Below are positions 1 to 8,939 of a DNA stretch of 64,000 nt, in pieces. Position 1 is the stretch's first letter. Each line of letters begins with the position of its first letter. The translations under genes and the position numbers were made by a program. Location of the stretch: the NCBI RefSeq assembly GCF_000430645.1, contig NZ_AUMK01000003.1, forward strand, positions 62,001-126,000, in the 5' to 3' direction. The stretch comes from Aquimarina latercula DSM 2041. Lineage in GTDB: Bacteria; Bacteroidota; Bacteroidia; Flavobacteriales; Flavobacteriaceae. The notes below the pieces were generated by a model. It did not search any database, was not told the origin of the DNA, and saw nothing but the letters and a program-made list of their open reading frames with translations.

Positions 1-1
1 T

Positions 2-490
2 TCATTTTATACTATTTCTAGTACTTCTTATGAAGTTACATTGTTTAAAGATCATTACATAGCTCCTGATTTATTATCTACATTAAAATCTAATAATAAG
101 TTGGTAAATATTTTAGGAAGTATTTTTACAAAAGAAAATGGTTTTGAAAATTGTTTGTTGTTGAATACTAACAAAATGGTTCTTGAGGCATTAAATGGTA
201 ATTTGTTTTTGATTAAGGGAAACAAAATTAAGACTCCACCAGTTGCTGATGGTTGTTTAAAAGGAATTTTGCGTACTCAATTGTTGAGGATTTTGGAAAA
301 ATTACCGGAGTATGAGGTAGAAGAAGCATCGATTTCGCCATTTGAACTTCAGAAAGCTGATGAGTTGTTTATTACCAATGTAATTACAGGAATACAGCCT
401 ATTACAAAGTTTAGGAAAAAGGAATATACATCAGAAGTAACAAGAAGGTTGCTAGGTGTATTAAATGCAAGAATAAGAATAGGAGGTTAG
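2..490 (+). CDS. class IV aminotransferase, C-terminal part (gene cut by window edge)
   Basis: The reading frame is open from base 2, so the 5' part of the gene lies outside the window and the TTG at 41 is not a start. The translation is the C-terminal domain of a fold-type IV PLP enzyme (branched-chain aminotransferase / aminodeoxychorismate lyase family). It shows EALNGNLF followed by a TPPV and GCLKGILR stretch, then ADELFITNVITGIQPI near the end, which forms part of the PLP phosphate and carboxylate pocket. The catalytic lysine would be upstream. Substrate cannot be told: 4-amino-4-deoxychorismate lyase (PabC-like) and branched-chain transaminase are both possible. The stop overlaps the end of the convergent yqgE gene by 4 bp. 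Confidence 0.85.
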   Translation, partial: SFYTISSTSYEVTLFKDHYIAPDLLSTLKSNNKLVNILGSIFTKENGFENCLLLNTNKMVLEALNGNLFLIKGNKIKTPPVADGCLKGILRTQLLRILEKLPEYEVEEASISPFELQKADELFITNVITGIQPITKFRKKEYTSEVTRRLLGVLNARIRIGG

Positions 491-1047
491 TTATAGCTAG
501 GATCTTCTGGAGCGTTTGACCATAGAAGATATTCTCCACCTAATTCTATCATCTTTTCTTTCCAGAAAGTATCATACGATTTACCAATGATATTTTTTTC
601 ATAGGTGTTTTTTACAATTACCCAAGAATTAGCTTCTAACTCTTGTATAAGTTGCTCCGCATCCCAGCCAGAATAGCCTAAGAAAAAGCGAATCTCATTC
701 GGTGTGATTTTGTTTTCTTCAATTAAACTTGATACTACAGAGAAATCACCTCCCCAGTAGATGCCAGAAGAAATTTCAACACTGTTAGGAATCAAATGAG
801 GAACTTTGTGAATAAAATATAAATTATCTTGTTCTACTGGTCCACCATTGTATATTTTAAATTCTGATTCTACTTCTGGAACTAGATCAGATAAAACATA
901 ATCTAAAGGTTTATTCATGATAAACCCTATCGAACCTTGATCACTATGATCTGCAAGAAGCACAACCGAACGATTAAAAGAAACATCACCGATAATAGAC
1001 GGCTCGGCAATCAGAAGATGTCCTTTTGAAGGTTGAAGTGAAATCAT
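487..1047 (-). CDS. YqgE/AlgH family protein (DUF179)
   Basis: The protein is a typical YqgE/AlgH (UPF0301) member: the start KGHLLIAEPSI, then FNRSVVLLADH, GSIGFIMNKPL, YNGGPV, and FLGYSGWDAEQL near residues 125-140. The family is widespread, its function is not established, and it is usually cytoplasmic. I chose the ATG at 1047 (186 residues) because the conserved N-terminus begins there; a longer frame to 1095 adds 16 residues without family similarity. It ends tail to tail with the aminotransferase. Flavobacterial genomes commonly place this gene beside an HU gene, as here. Confidence 0.9.
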   Translation of the reverse strand: MISLQPSKGHLLIAEPSIIGDVSFNRSVVLLADHSDQGSIGFIMNKPLDYVLSDLVPEVESEFKIYNGGPVEQDNLYFIHKVPHLIPNSVEISSGIYWGGDFSVVSSLIEENKITPNEIRFFLGYSGWDAEQLIQELEANSWVIVKNTYEKNIIGKSYDTFWKEKMIELGGEYLLWSNAPEDPSYN

Positions 1048-1126
1048 AGTTGGTGTAGTTTGTATTAAAACTAAATAATTATTTTTAATAATCAAAGAGG
1101 AAGTTTGACTTTTACTGATAATCCAT

Positions 1127-1155
1127 AAAAAAAAGCTCCCTAAAAAGAGAGCTTT
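1127..1155 (-). terminator. intrinsic terminator of the HU gene
   Basis: On the minus strand a 7-bp stem (AAAGCTC at 1132-1138 paired with GAGCTTT at 1149-1155) with a 10-nt loop is followed by a run of eight T. It lies 25 bp past the HU stop codon and separates it from yqgE. Confidence 0.85.
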
Positions 1156-1179
1156 CTATAATATCAAAAACTAAATAAA

Positions 1180-1452
1180 TTAGTTAACTGAACTAGATAA
1201 ATCTGCACCAGCTTTGAACTTTACAACATTTTTAGCAGCGATCTTGATAGTTTTACCTGTTTGAGGGTTTCTACCTTCTCTTGCAGCTCTTTTAGAAACT
1301 GACCAAGAACCGAATCCTACTAAAGAAACACGGTCACCTTTTTTAAGAGAACCTTCAACATTTCCTAAGAAAGATTCTAAAGCTTTCTTTGCTGCTGCTT
1401 TTGTAATTCCAGCGTCAGCTGCCATTGCATCGATTAATTCTGTTTTGTTCAT
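1180..1452 (-). CDS. HU family DNA-binding protein
   Basis: 90 residues, the normal length of HU. It begins MNKTELIDAMA and carries the beta-ribbon arm signature GFGSWSVSKRAAREGRNPQT, with the intercalating Pro in RNPQTG, then a basic C-terminus ending VVKFKAGADL. It is a nucleoid protein that bends DNA as a dimer. It is expressed alone, from a consensus promoter 55 bp upstream to a strong terminator. The subtype (HU or the HUP variant of Bacteroidota) cannot be named from sequence alone. Confidence 0.95.
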   Translation of the reverse strand: MNKTELIDAMAADAGITKAAAKKALESFLGNVEGSLKKGDRVSLVGFGSWSVSKRAAREGRNPQTGKTIKIAAKNVVKFKAGADLSSSVN

Positions 1453-1506
1453 AATTCTGTTTTTAAATTAATTGTTGGTTAAACCAAATTTTTGTTAAAC
1501 GCTCTA

Positions 1507-1536
1507 CAAATTTATACGGATTTATGATTCGTGCAA
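1507..1536 (-). promoter_or_regulatory. Bacteroidota-type promoter of the HU gene
   Basis: On the minus strand TTG (1536-1534) is followed after 19 bases by TAAATTTG (1514-1507), matching the -33 TTG / -7 TAnnTTTG consensus exactly. The expected start of transcription is near 1500, giving a leader of about 48 nt. Confidence 0.8.
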
Positions 1537-1638
1537 GGATTAGCCCAGTAAATACGGGGTTTTGTTGATAACTCAACACGATTGTTAATAAACCTGTACG
1601 TTTTCTATGAATTTTCTTACTCTAGTGATAGCAAGGGC

Positions 1639-2589
1639 TCAGGCCATTTTAGCATCCTTGTAAAAGGTATACCCATTTAAGAGTGCTTTCGCTTCCATAG
1701 CTTTTTTCCCCGGAAGTTGAATTTTATTTAGAATAATGTACCCATTGGCTACTGCCACTTTGATTATAGAATCTTCTACGATAATTTTTCCAATATCAAA
1801 ATTATGTTCTTCTTCCTCTATTTCCGTATCATATATTTTAATAGAAATTTCTTCACCTTTATTATATAATAATGACCAAGCAGTTGGGTATGGACTTAAT
1901 CCTCTAATGAGGTTATAAATAGTTTTGATATTATCATTCCAATTGACCTTAGTATTGTCTCGATGGAGTTTGTAGGCAGTTTTTAATTCTTTATCTTCTT
2001 TTGGCTGCATTTTGGTTGTGACCGTTTCGTTCTCAATTGCTTTAATTGTGTCGATTACTAAAGAAGCTCCGTTTACCATTAATGTGTCATGAAGTGTTCC
2101 AGCAGTTTCATGATCTTGTATTTCAATTTCTTTTTGAAGAATAATATGTCCAGTATCTATCTTTTCATCAATAAAAAAAGTAGTAATACCCGTTTTTTGT
2201 TCCCCATTTATAATAGCCCAATTAATCGGAGCTGCTCCTCTATATTGTGGCAATAAAGATGCATGAAGGTTAAATGTTCCATATGTAGGCATGTCCCAAA
2301 CTACTTTTGGTAACATCCTAAACGCAACAACAATATTTAAATTTGCATTTAAATCTTTTAAGTTTTTGATAAACCCCTCATCTTTTAAATTTGTAGGTTG
2401 CAGTATAGGTAGATTTTGTGATAAGGCATATTCTTTTACTGCAGAAGCTTTTAATTTTCTACCTCTTCCTGCAGGTCTATCCGGAGCTGTAATAACACCA
2501 ACTACGGTATAATTATTTTCGATAATTGTTCGTAAGGTCTCTACAGCGAAATCTGGAGTTCCCATAAACAGAATTTTTAAGTCTTTCAT
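1639..2589 (-). CDS. fmt: methionyl-tRNA formyltransferase
   Basis: 316 residues, full length. The N-terminal Rossmann-type formyl-THF domain starts ILFMGTPDFAVETL and contains the family signature around residues 108-120 (HASLLPQYRGAAPINWAI), with the catalytic Asn/His/Asp set (N-L-H and ID-TG). A C-terminal OB-like domain follows. It formylates initiator Met-tRNA in the cytoplasm. It is the last gene of a three-gene operon: the recQ stop lies 4 bp upstream of its ATG. The protein ends in a short KMA tail, with no sign of truncation. Confidence 0.96.
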   Translation of the reverse strand: MKDLKILFMGTPDFAVETLRTIIENNYTVVGVITAPDRPAGRGRKLKASAVKEYALSQNLPILQPTNLKDEGFIKNLKDLNANLNIVVAFRMLPKVVWDMPTYGTFNLHASLLPQYRGAAPINWAIINGEQKTGITTFFIDEKIDTGHIILQKEIEIQDHETAGTLHDTLMVNGASLVIDTIKAIENETVTTKMQPKEDKELKTAYKLHRDNTKVNWNDNIKTIYNLIRGLSPYPTAWSLLYNKGEEISIKIYDTEIEEEEHNFDIGKIIVEDSIIKVAVANGYIILNKIQLPGKKAMEAKALLNGYTFYKDAKMA

Positions 2590-2593
2590 TATG

Positions 2594-4486
2594 TTATACT
2601 AGTTGATAGTTATTGTAAGAATCAATTCTTATGATATTGTGTTCATTTAATTCTCTGAGGATTTTTAAGGCAATATCTTCAGGGCATTTTAGTTGCATTA
2701 AAAGATCTCTAGAGGATAATTCATTTTTTTGTAAAAGATTGATTACTGTATTTCTGATTTCTCGGGGATCAATTGAATTGGCATTATTAGAACGACATAC
2801 GCTGCACATACCACAATCTTTAGTATCCTTTTCTCCAAAGTAATCAAGCAGTTGTCTACTTCTACATATTGTTTCATTTTGCACGAATCTAATCATGGTT
2901 TTTACCTTATTTGATTTAGAAGCGTGTAGTTCTTCAATAAATGGTTTTATGCGATTAATAGTGTGATCATCTTCTCTAGGGACTAGAAAAGTGATATCAG
3001 CATCAGTTAATTGATTATTAAAAACGAGTAGTTCTGCTTCTTCTAATCTTTTTAAAACATCTATAACTTCTTTTTCGCTTATATTTATTTTAGAAGCTAT
3101 TAGTGATAGATTTATTTTTACTTCTTCATCAAAAACACCTCCATATGTTCTTAGAATAGCTTTGGTGGTTAATTCTAAATGAGGATTTTTTTCTAAGTAT
3201 CCCAATAAATGATTTCCGGTGGTTGTAATATGGAGGGAACTTTTTTTAGTAAATCGTTGTGTAAAATTAATAATACTGCAACGATCTAAAAATTGTAAAG
3301 CATTATATGTTATTAAGGTGCTAAGGCTGTAAGTCTTGCAAAATTCATTAAAATTAAAGCCATGGGTAGTTTGTTCTCCCTCTCCATAGGATATCCTGAA
3401 ATAATTGCACAATTTGCGGTATATCAATTTTACAAAATCTACATTAGGGAGTACTTTGATAAATTGATTTTGAACTCTAATAATATCATTTTCGTTTTTG
3501 AGAAGAAAAGCATAAGAAATCTCTCCATCTCTTCCGGCTCTTCCGGCTTCTTGAAAATAACTTTCGATACTCTCTGGGATATTATAATGAATAACAGTTT
3601 TTACATTGGCTTTATCGATCCCCATACCAAAAGCATTGGTCGCAACCATAACTCTAATATCTTCCCTTAACCATTGATGAAAACGTTTTGTTTTTTCTTT
3701 AGAGTCTACACCACCGTGATAGTAAGTTGTTTTATATCCGCTAGCGTTTAAAAAGTCACTAATCTCTACCGCAGATTTTCGATTTCTAACATAAATGATA
3801 GAACTTCCTTGATATCGTTTTAAGATTCGAACAAGTTTATCACTTTTATCCAGAGTATGATAAACCATATATCCTAAATTACTTCTAAAAAAAGATTGTT
3901 TAAAGGTTTTAGGTTGAAATAAATCTAACTCTTTAATAATGTCATCCGCTACATTAGGAGTTGCTGATGCAGTAAGAGCAATCATCGGAACAGCGGGTTT
4001 GATCTCTCTTAATATTTTGATTTTCTTGTAAGAAGGTCTAAAGTCGTTACCCCATTGAGAAATACAATGAGCTTCATCGATCGCAATAAGATTAATGTTC
4101 ATTTTCTTTAAACGCTCTTGTACTAAATCCTGTTGCAGCCTTTCTGGTGAGAGGTATAGAAATTTGTAATTCCCATAAATACAGTTATCTAAAAGTGTAT
4201 CTAATTCTGAGTGTTTAATTCCGCTGGTTAATGCAATGGCTTTTATACCTTTTTGTTGCAAATGCTCAACCTGATCTTGCATAAGTGCGATTAAAGGAGA
4301 TATAACTATGCAAATTCCAGGTTTAAATAGCGCAGGAATTTGAAAACAAATGGATTTTCCGCCTCCAGTAGGAAGTAAAGCAAATGTATCATTATCTTCT
4401 ATAACAGCATTGATGATTTCTTCTTGTAGCGGTCTAAAAGAATCATGATTCCAAATCTTTTTTAATAATTGGATAGGGGTGGCCAT
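2594..4486 (-). CDS. recQ: ATP-dependent DNA helicase RecQ
   Basis: 630 residues from the ATG at 4486; the TTG just before it is in frame but ATG is preferred. Visible in order: FRPLQEEII (RecQ motif 0), Walker A LLPTGGGKS, DEAH box (IDEAHCISQWG, with the RecQ aromatic loop), motif III ALTASAT, motif VI QEAGRAGRDG, then the RecQ-Ct zinc site with C-x(n)-C-GMC-SVC around residues 545-570. A winged-helix region follows, while a canonical HRDC domain is not obvious. It is a 3'-5' DNA helicase for recombination and repair. It is sandwiched between an ATPase and fmt with gaps of 5 and 4 bp, so co-transcription is near certain. Confidence 0.95.
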   Translation of the reverse strand: MATPIQLLKKIWNHDSFRPLQEEIINAVIEDNDTFALLPTGGGKSICFQIPALFKPGICIVISPLIALMQDQVEHLQQKGIKAIALTSGIKHSELDTLLDNCIYGNYKFLYLSPERLQQDLVQERLKKMNINLIAIDEAHCISQWGNDFRPSYKKIKILREIKPAVPMIALTASATPNVADDIIKELDLFQPKTFKQSFFRSNLGYMVYHTLDKSDKLVRILKRYQGSSIIYVRNRKSAVEISDFLNASGYKTTYYHGGVDSKEKTKRFHQWLREDIRVMVATNAFGMGIDKANVKTVIHYNIPESIESYFQEAGRAGRDGEISYAFLLKNENDIIRVQNQFIKVLPNVDFVKLIYRKLCNYFRISYGEGEQTTHGFNFNEFCKTYSLSTLITYNALQFLDRCSIINFTQRFTKKSSLHITTTGNHLLGYLEKNPHLELTTKAILRTYGGVFDEEVKINLSLIASKINISEKEVIDVLKRLEEAELLVFNNQLTDADITFLVPREDDHTINRIKPFIEELHASKSNKVKTMIRFVQNETICRSRQLLDYFGEKDTKDCGMCSVCRSNNANSIDPREIRNTVINLLQKNELSSRDLLMQLKCPEDIALKILRELNEHNIIRIDSYNNYQLV

Positions 4487-4491
4487 CAATA

Positions 4492-5049
4492 CTATATTAC
4501 GTGTTGTAATATAAAAGTACTACGTTCTTTTACATTTCCAAAAGGAACTTCAATACAATTGTATCCAAATTTTGAATACATCTCTAATAAATGATGATGA
4601 ATTTGTTGTGCCTCATCAAAACTTTCATAACGTTGTTCATCTGAAGTATAGATTTCTTTCCAGGGGGGTAATAAAAAAATCTGATTATAAGGGTGTTTTG
4701 TGCAAGCTTCTACAAAAGTATTATCATATGTTTGTTTAAACAGATTCATATATGCTAAGACATCAGGAATTCCTCTATCATAAAAAGCGATATTTTTATC
4801 ATTAGCAATAGGATCATTATACTGAGCAATCCTACCATTTAGTAATTGCATATTAAAATCATATGGATCAGAAACAGATACTATTGGATTAGAGACTATC
4901 TCTATAGTATCGTTATTATCTTTTACCTCTTGGGTAATACTTCTAATAAATTCAGGAAAACAAAAGAAGCCTTCTTCTTCAAGATTTTTAATAATAGATG
5001 TTTTTCCTGTTGAAGGACCTCCGGTGATAACTATTTTGTGCTTTGCCAA
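4492..5049 (-). CDS. AAA-type (AAA_28-like) ATPase/kinase of unknown substrate
   Basis: 185 residues with a P-loop at residues 10-17 (GGPSTGKT), a Walker B-like YDRGIPD near residue 95, and a downstream LLPPWKEIYTSDEQRYES segment. This is the AAA_28 / NadR kinase-like domain. Close relatives are annotated as ATPases or nicotinamide-nucleotide/ribosylnicotinamide kinase-like proteins, so I do not name a substrate. No ATG lies upstream in frame: the start is the TTG at 5049 (Leu-Ala-Lys-His). First gene of the recQ-fmt operon. Confidence 0.8.
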   Translation of the reverse strand: MAKHKIVITGGPSTGKTSIIKNLEEEGFFCFPEFIRSITQEVKDNNDTIEIVSNPIVSVSDPYDFNMQLLNGRIAQYNDPIANDKNIAFYDRGIPDVLAYMNLFKQTYDNTFVEACTKHPYNQIFLLPPWKEIYTSDEQRYESFDEAQQIHHHLLEMYSKFGYNCIEVPFGNVKERSTFILQHVI

Positions 5050-5230
5050 AGAAATATTTTTTTTGCGAATTTCGTAATTATTAACTGATTTTGAAAATAT
5101 GTAAACAATGATACCATAAAGCTCTGTTAAAGTTGAATTTGTCGATCTGTATTTTTAGTAACTTGATTAACAAATTAGGGATTATTCTCTTATTTAGACT
5201 AATTAAATACAAATCCTAAAAATAAAACTC

Positions 5231-5692
5231 ATGCCTGTTTATAATCTAAAAGTAAATGGTCAATCGCTTTCTGTAGAAGCGGATGAAGACACACCTTTGT
5301 TATGGGTTCTGCGAGATCATTTTGATCTGGTTGGAACTAAATTTGGTTGTGGTATCGGACAATGTGGGGCCTGTACCGTACATGCGGATGGTGTCGCAAC
5401 AAGAAGTTGTTTATTAAAGGTTTCTGTAGCAACAGAAATGAAAATTACTACGATAGAAGGTTTGTCAAAAGACATTACTCATCCAGTACAACAAGCCTGG
5501 AAGGAAATTGATGTTCCCCAATGTGGATATTGTCAAGCTGGACAAATTATGACCGCTGCAGCTTTTCTAGATCAGAACCCTAATCCAAATAAAGAGGAGA
5601 TTAGAGACGCAATGAGTGGGAATCTATGCAGATGTGCTTCTTACAATAGAATAGAGAAAGCAGTAGAACAAGCAGCAAGTAAAATAAGTTAA
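5231..5692 (+). CDS. 2Fe-2S subunit of an isoquinoline 1-oxidoreductase-like molybdenum hydroxylase
   Basis: 153 residues. The plant-type ferredoxin cluster uses C40, C45, C48 and C60 (CGIGQCGACTV), and the second, helical cluster uses C98, C101, C133 and C135 (CGYCQAGQ and NLCRC). The architecture matches IorA / CoxS small subunits of the xanthine oxidase family, which pass electrons away from the molybdenum site. The large subunit follows after 20 bp. There is no FAD subunit gene nearby, which is typical of the IorAB-type two-subunit enzymes. These hand electrons to a cytochrome or membrane acceptor. Substrate unknown. Confidence 0.93.
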   Translation: MPVYNLKVNGQSLSVEADEDTPLLWVLRDHFDLVGTKFGCGIGQCGACTVHADGVATRSCLLKVSVATEMKITTIEGLSKDITHPVQQAWKEIDVPQCGYCQAGQIMTAAAFLDQNPNPNKEEIRDAMSGNLCRCASYNRIEKAVEQAASKIS

Positions 5693-5712
5693 CCAATATA
5701 AATTCTAAACTA

Positions 5713-7872
5713 ATGAAACGTATAACAACTCCTTCGGTAAGTAGAAGGTCATTTATAAGAACATCAGCTTTAGCAGGTGGCGGAATCTTAATTGGTTTTA
5801 ATTTGTTTCAATCTTGTAAACCAGAAGTAGCACCACCAGTAGATATTGCAGATTTAAACTTTAACGATTTTAATGCTTTTATTAAAATTGCAGATAATGG
5901 AATGGTAACAATTTTTTCGCCAAATCCTGAAATTGGACAAGGTGTAAAAACATCGATGCCGATGTTAATCGCAGAAGAATTAGATGTAGATTGGGAAAAT
6001 GTTCTTGTAGCGCAAGGAGCATTAGATACTAAAAATTTCACTAGACAAGTTGCTGGAGGAAGTCAATCTCTAAGGCATGGGTGGGAACCGCTAAGACAAA
6101 CGGGAGCTACCGCAAGACAAATGCTTATTAATGCGGCTGCTGCAAAATGGGGAGTTGACCCTAGTACTTGTAAAACAAAAAGCGGAGTTATTTCTAATGG
6201 TAATGGGGAAACTTTAGGGTATGGAGAAGTCGTAAAAGAAGCAGCTTCTTTAAAAGTTCCGGAAAAAGTAAAACTTAAAGACCCTAAAGATTTTACGATT
6301 ATAGGAAAGGATATTTATAATGTTGATATAGATAAAATCATTTCTGGAAAACCTCTATATGGGATGGATTATAAAGAAGATGGGATGGTCTATGTCTCCG
6401 TTGTTCGGCCTCCTGCATTTGGTAAAAAACTAAATGATTTTGATGCTACAGAAGCAAAAAAAGTAAACGGCGTTATAGATGTTTTTAAGTTTGGAGATAA
6501 AATAGCAGTATTGGCAGAAAATACATGGTCTGCCATGAAAGGTAAAAAAATAGTGAAGGCAAAATGGATGGATGACTCCAAACTTGAAAATACTAAGGAT
6601 CATGATAAGATTTTAGTAGATCTTTTAAATGGTAATGAGTTTAATACAATGCGCGCGGATGGTGATGTAAAAAAAGCGTTTGCCGCTGCGGATAAAGTTG
6701 TAGAACGTACCTATGAGTCACCGTTTCTTCCTCATAACTGTATGGAACCCATGAATTTCTTTGCTCACGTTACTGCTGAGAAAGTTAAGTTGGTTGGACC
6801 AATACAGACACCTGCAGGAACAGCTAGAAGAGTTGCGGAGTTATTAGATAGAAAACCAGAAGAAGTATCTGTGGACATGACAAGAATGGGAGGTGGATTT
6901 GGAAGAAGATTATATGGAGATTTTGCTCTAGAAGCTGCAGAAATTTCTAATATAGCAAAGAAACCAGTAAAGGTAGTATATTCTAGGGAGGATGATATGT
7001 CTGCAGGAATCTATAGACCTGCTATAAAATATAGAATAAGCGCAGCGATTAAGGATGGTAAACTAACGGGGTATCATTTAAAAGAAGCTGCAATTAATTC
7101 TAATATGTATGGATTAATTCCAAATTTCTTTCCAGCAGGAGCGATAGAGAACTATCAAGTTGATGTTGCAAAATATGATAGTAATATAACCATTGGAGCT
7201 TGGAGAGCACCATATACTAATTTTTTAGCATTTGCTGAACAAAGTTTTTTTGATGAATTAGCAGAAGCAATGGAGGTTGATAATATTCAACTTAGATTAG
7301 ATTTATTACAAAATGTAAAAGGTCATAAAGACGAAAGAATACAATATTCTCCAGAACGATTAGAGCAGGTGATTAAAACGGCTGTAGAGAAATCAGAGTG
7401 GGGTAAGAAGCCAGAAGGCGTATATCAAGGGTTTAGTTCTTATTATTGTCATAATACTCATGTGGCTGAAGTTGCAGATGTGGTATTGGAGAATGATCAA
7501 CCTGTGATAAAAAAGATAACTTGTGTAGTGGATTGTGGGATCGTAGTCAATCCTCTAGGAGCAAAAAATCAAATAGAAGGAGGAGTTATTGATGGAATAG
7601 GTCATGCGATGTATGGTGATTTTTCTTTTGAAAATGGAGAACCACAGGATACTAACTTTAACACATATCGCTTAATTCGTATGAATGAAACTCCAGTTGT
7701 AGAGACTCATTTTATCGAAAGTGATATTGCTCCTACTGGATTAGGAGAGCCAACGTTGCCTCCAGCAGGAGCAGCAATAGCTAATGCAATAAAAGCAGCT
7801 AAAGGAGTTAGGCTTACAAAACAGCCTTTCGTTAAAAACATGAAAAACGAGACATTGTTAGGTAGTGTATGA
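5713..7872 (+). CDS. molybdopterin-binding subunit of an IorB-like aldehyde/heterocycle oxidoreductase, Tat-exported
   Basis: 719 residues. A Tat signal is at residues 10-34 (SRRSFIRT plus a hydrophobic stretch) and ends at C35 (LFQSC), so it may even be a Tat-dependent lipoprotein. Molybdenum-cofactor loops are visible: PEIGQGVKTSMPML (about residue 78), MGGGFGRRL (about 395), GAWRAPYTNF (about 498), and PTGLGEPTLPPAG near the C-terminus, where the Glu corresponds to the catalytic glutamate of xanthine dehydrogenase. The family oxidises N-heterocycles or aldehydes in the periplasm. Its stop overlaps the xdhC start by 4 bp (ATGA), so assembly factor and enzyme are translated together. Confidence 0.93.
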   Translation: MKRITTPSVSRRSFIRTSALAGGGILIGFNLFQSCKPEVAPPVDIADLNFNDFNAFIKIADNGMVTIFSPNPEIGQGVKTSMPMLIAEELDVDWENVLVAQGALDTKNFTRQVAGGSQSLRHGWEPLRQTGATARQMLINAAAAKWGVDPSTCKTKSGVISNGNGETLGYGEVVKEAASLKVPEKVKLKDPKDFTIIGKDIYNVDIDKIISGKPLYGMDYKEDGMVYVSVVRPPAFGKKLNDFDATEAKKVNGVIDVFKFGDKIAVLAENTWSAMKGKKIVKAKWMDDSKLENTKDHDKILVDLLNGNEFNTMRADGDVKKAFAAADKVVERTYESPFLPHNCMEPMNFFAHVTAEKVKLVGPIQTPAGTARRVAELLDRKPEEVSVDMTRMGGGFGRRLYGDFALEAAEISNIAKKPVKVVYSREDDMSAGIYRPAIKYRISAAIKDGKLTGYHLKEAAINSNMYGLIPNFFPAGAIENYQVDVAKYDSNITIGAWRAPYTNFLAFAEQSFFDELAEAMEVDNIQLRLDLLQNVKGHKDERIQYSPERLEQVIKTAVEKSEWGKKPEGVYQGFSSYYCHNTHVAEVADVVLENDQPVIKKITCVVDCGIVVNPLGAKNQIEGGVIDGIGHAMYGDFSFENGEPQDTNFNTYRLIRMNETPVVETHFIESDIAPTGLGEPTLPPAGAAIANAIKAAKGVRLTKQPFVKNMKNETLLGSV

Positions 7873-8939
7873 CGCATGAGTTTAAAGAAATAATAACTTC
7901 ATATAAAGAAGCTAATAAGAAAGGTATAAGAGCTGTCATGGCAACTATTGTTGATGTTGATGGCTCATCATACCGACGTCCAGGTGTTGGAATGCTTATC
8001 CTAGAAAATGGAGAGATGACTGGAGCTGTTAGTGGAGGGTGTGTTGAGAAAGAAGTGCTGCGACAATCACAATCAGTTTTTGCTGATAATAGGGCTAAAA
8101 TAATGACTTATAATGGTAGATACCGTTTAGGTTGCGAAGGTGTTTTGTATATTTTGATAGAACCATTTTCTATTCATAGTGATGTAATTACTACAATAGA
8201 GGATTATCTGTTTTCTCGAATACCTTTCGAGATTAATTCTCATTATACTAAAAAAGAAGATTTTGTTGGGACAATGGGGTCCACGATTTCTTTTGGGGAC
8301 TTTAAAGAGCTTAAATTTTCAAGTTGTTTTGATATCCATTTAGTTAAAAATAATATAAGTTTTGACTGTTTTTCACGAAGTATGGAACCTTGTTTTCGAT
8401 TGATAATTATTGGTTGGGAACATGATGCAATTGAGTTATGTGCAATTGCAAATGCCACAGGATGGGAAGTAGAGATTGTGAATACTCCAAAAAAACCAAA
8501 AATTGCATCGGATTTTCCTGGGGCTACCAAAGTATTGAATCAATCTCCTGAAGAGTTAGTCATAGATAAAGTAGATAAACAAACTGCAATTATTTTGATG
8601 ACTCATAATTTTGCTAAGGATTTGTTATATCTACAAGCTATAAAAAACGCATTGCCTGTCTATATAGGTTTGTTAGGTCCTTCTAAAAGAAGAGAAAAAA
8701 TTCTTTCTGCATTTATTGAGTATTTTCCGGATGTTAATGAAGAGTTTATAGATTGTATTTATGGACCTGCTGGTTTAAACCTTGGTGCAGAAACTCCTCA
8801 GGAAATTGCAATTTCCATCATTGCAGAAATTTTATCTGTAGTTCGTGATCAGGAGCCAATTTCATTGCAGGATAAAGTAGGCGGTATTCATGGATCTTCG
8901 AAACAAGAAAAATTAGATAAAATATCTTCTCATAATTAA
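7869..8939 (+). CDS. XdhC/CoxI family molybdenum-cofactor sulfurylase/insertion protein
   Basis: 356 residues. The N-terminal XdhC/CoxI domain has VDGSSYRRPGVGML and GAVSGGCVEKEV (residues 30-65), followed by a Rossmann-type C-terminal domain (LIIIGWEHDAIEL, VYIGLLGPSKRR, GPAGLNLGAETPQEIA). XdhC proteins bind the sulfurated MoCo and load it onto xanthine-oxidase-family subunits. The ATGA overlap with the large subunit gene supports that role here. The normal nucleotide-binding GxGxxA motif reads GWEHDA in this copy, as in many Bacteroidota homologues. Confidence 0.92.
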   Translation: MTHEFKEIITSYKEANKKGIRAVMATIVDVDGSSYRRPGVGMLILENGEMTGAVSGGCVEKEVLRQSQSVFADNRAKIMTYNGRYRLGCEGVLYILIEPFSIHSDVITTIEDYLFSRIPFEINSHYTKKEDFVGTMGSTISFGDFKELKFSSCFDIHLVKNNISFDCFSRSMEPCFRLIIIGWEHDAIELCAIANATGWEVEIVNTPKKPKIASDFPGATKVLNQSPEELVIDKVDKQTAIILMTHNFAKDLLYLQAIKNALPVYIGLLGPSKRREKILSAFIEYFPDVNEEFIDCIYGPAGLNLGAETPQEIAISIIAEILSVVRDQEPISLQDKVGGIHGSSKQEKLDKISSHN

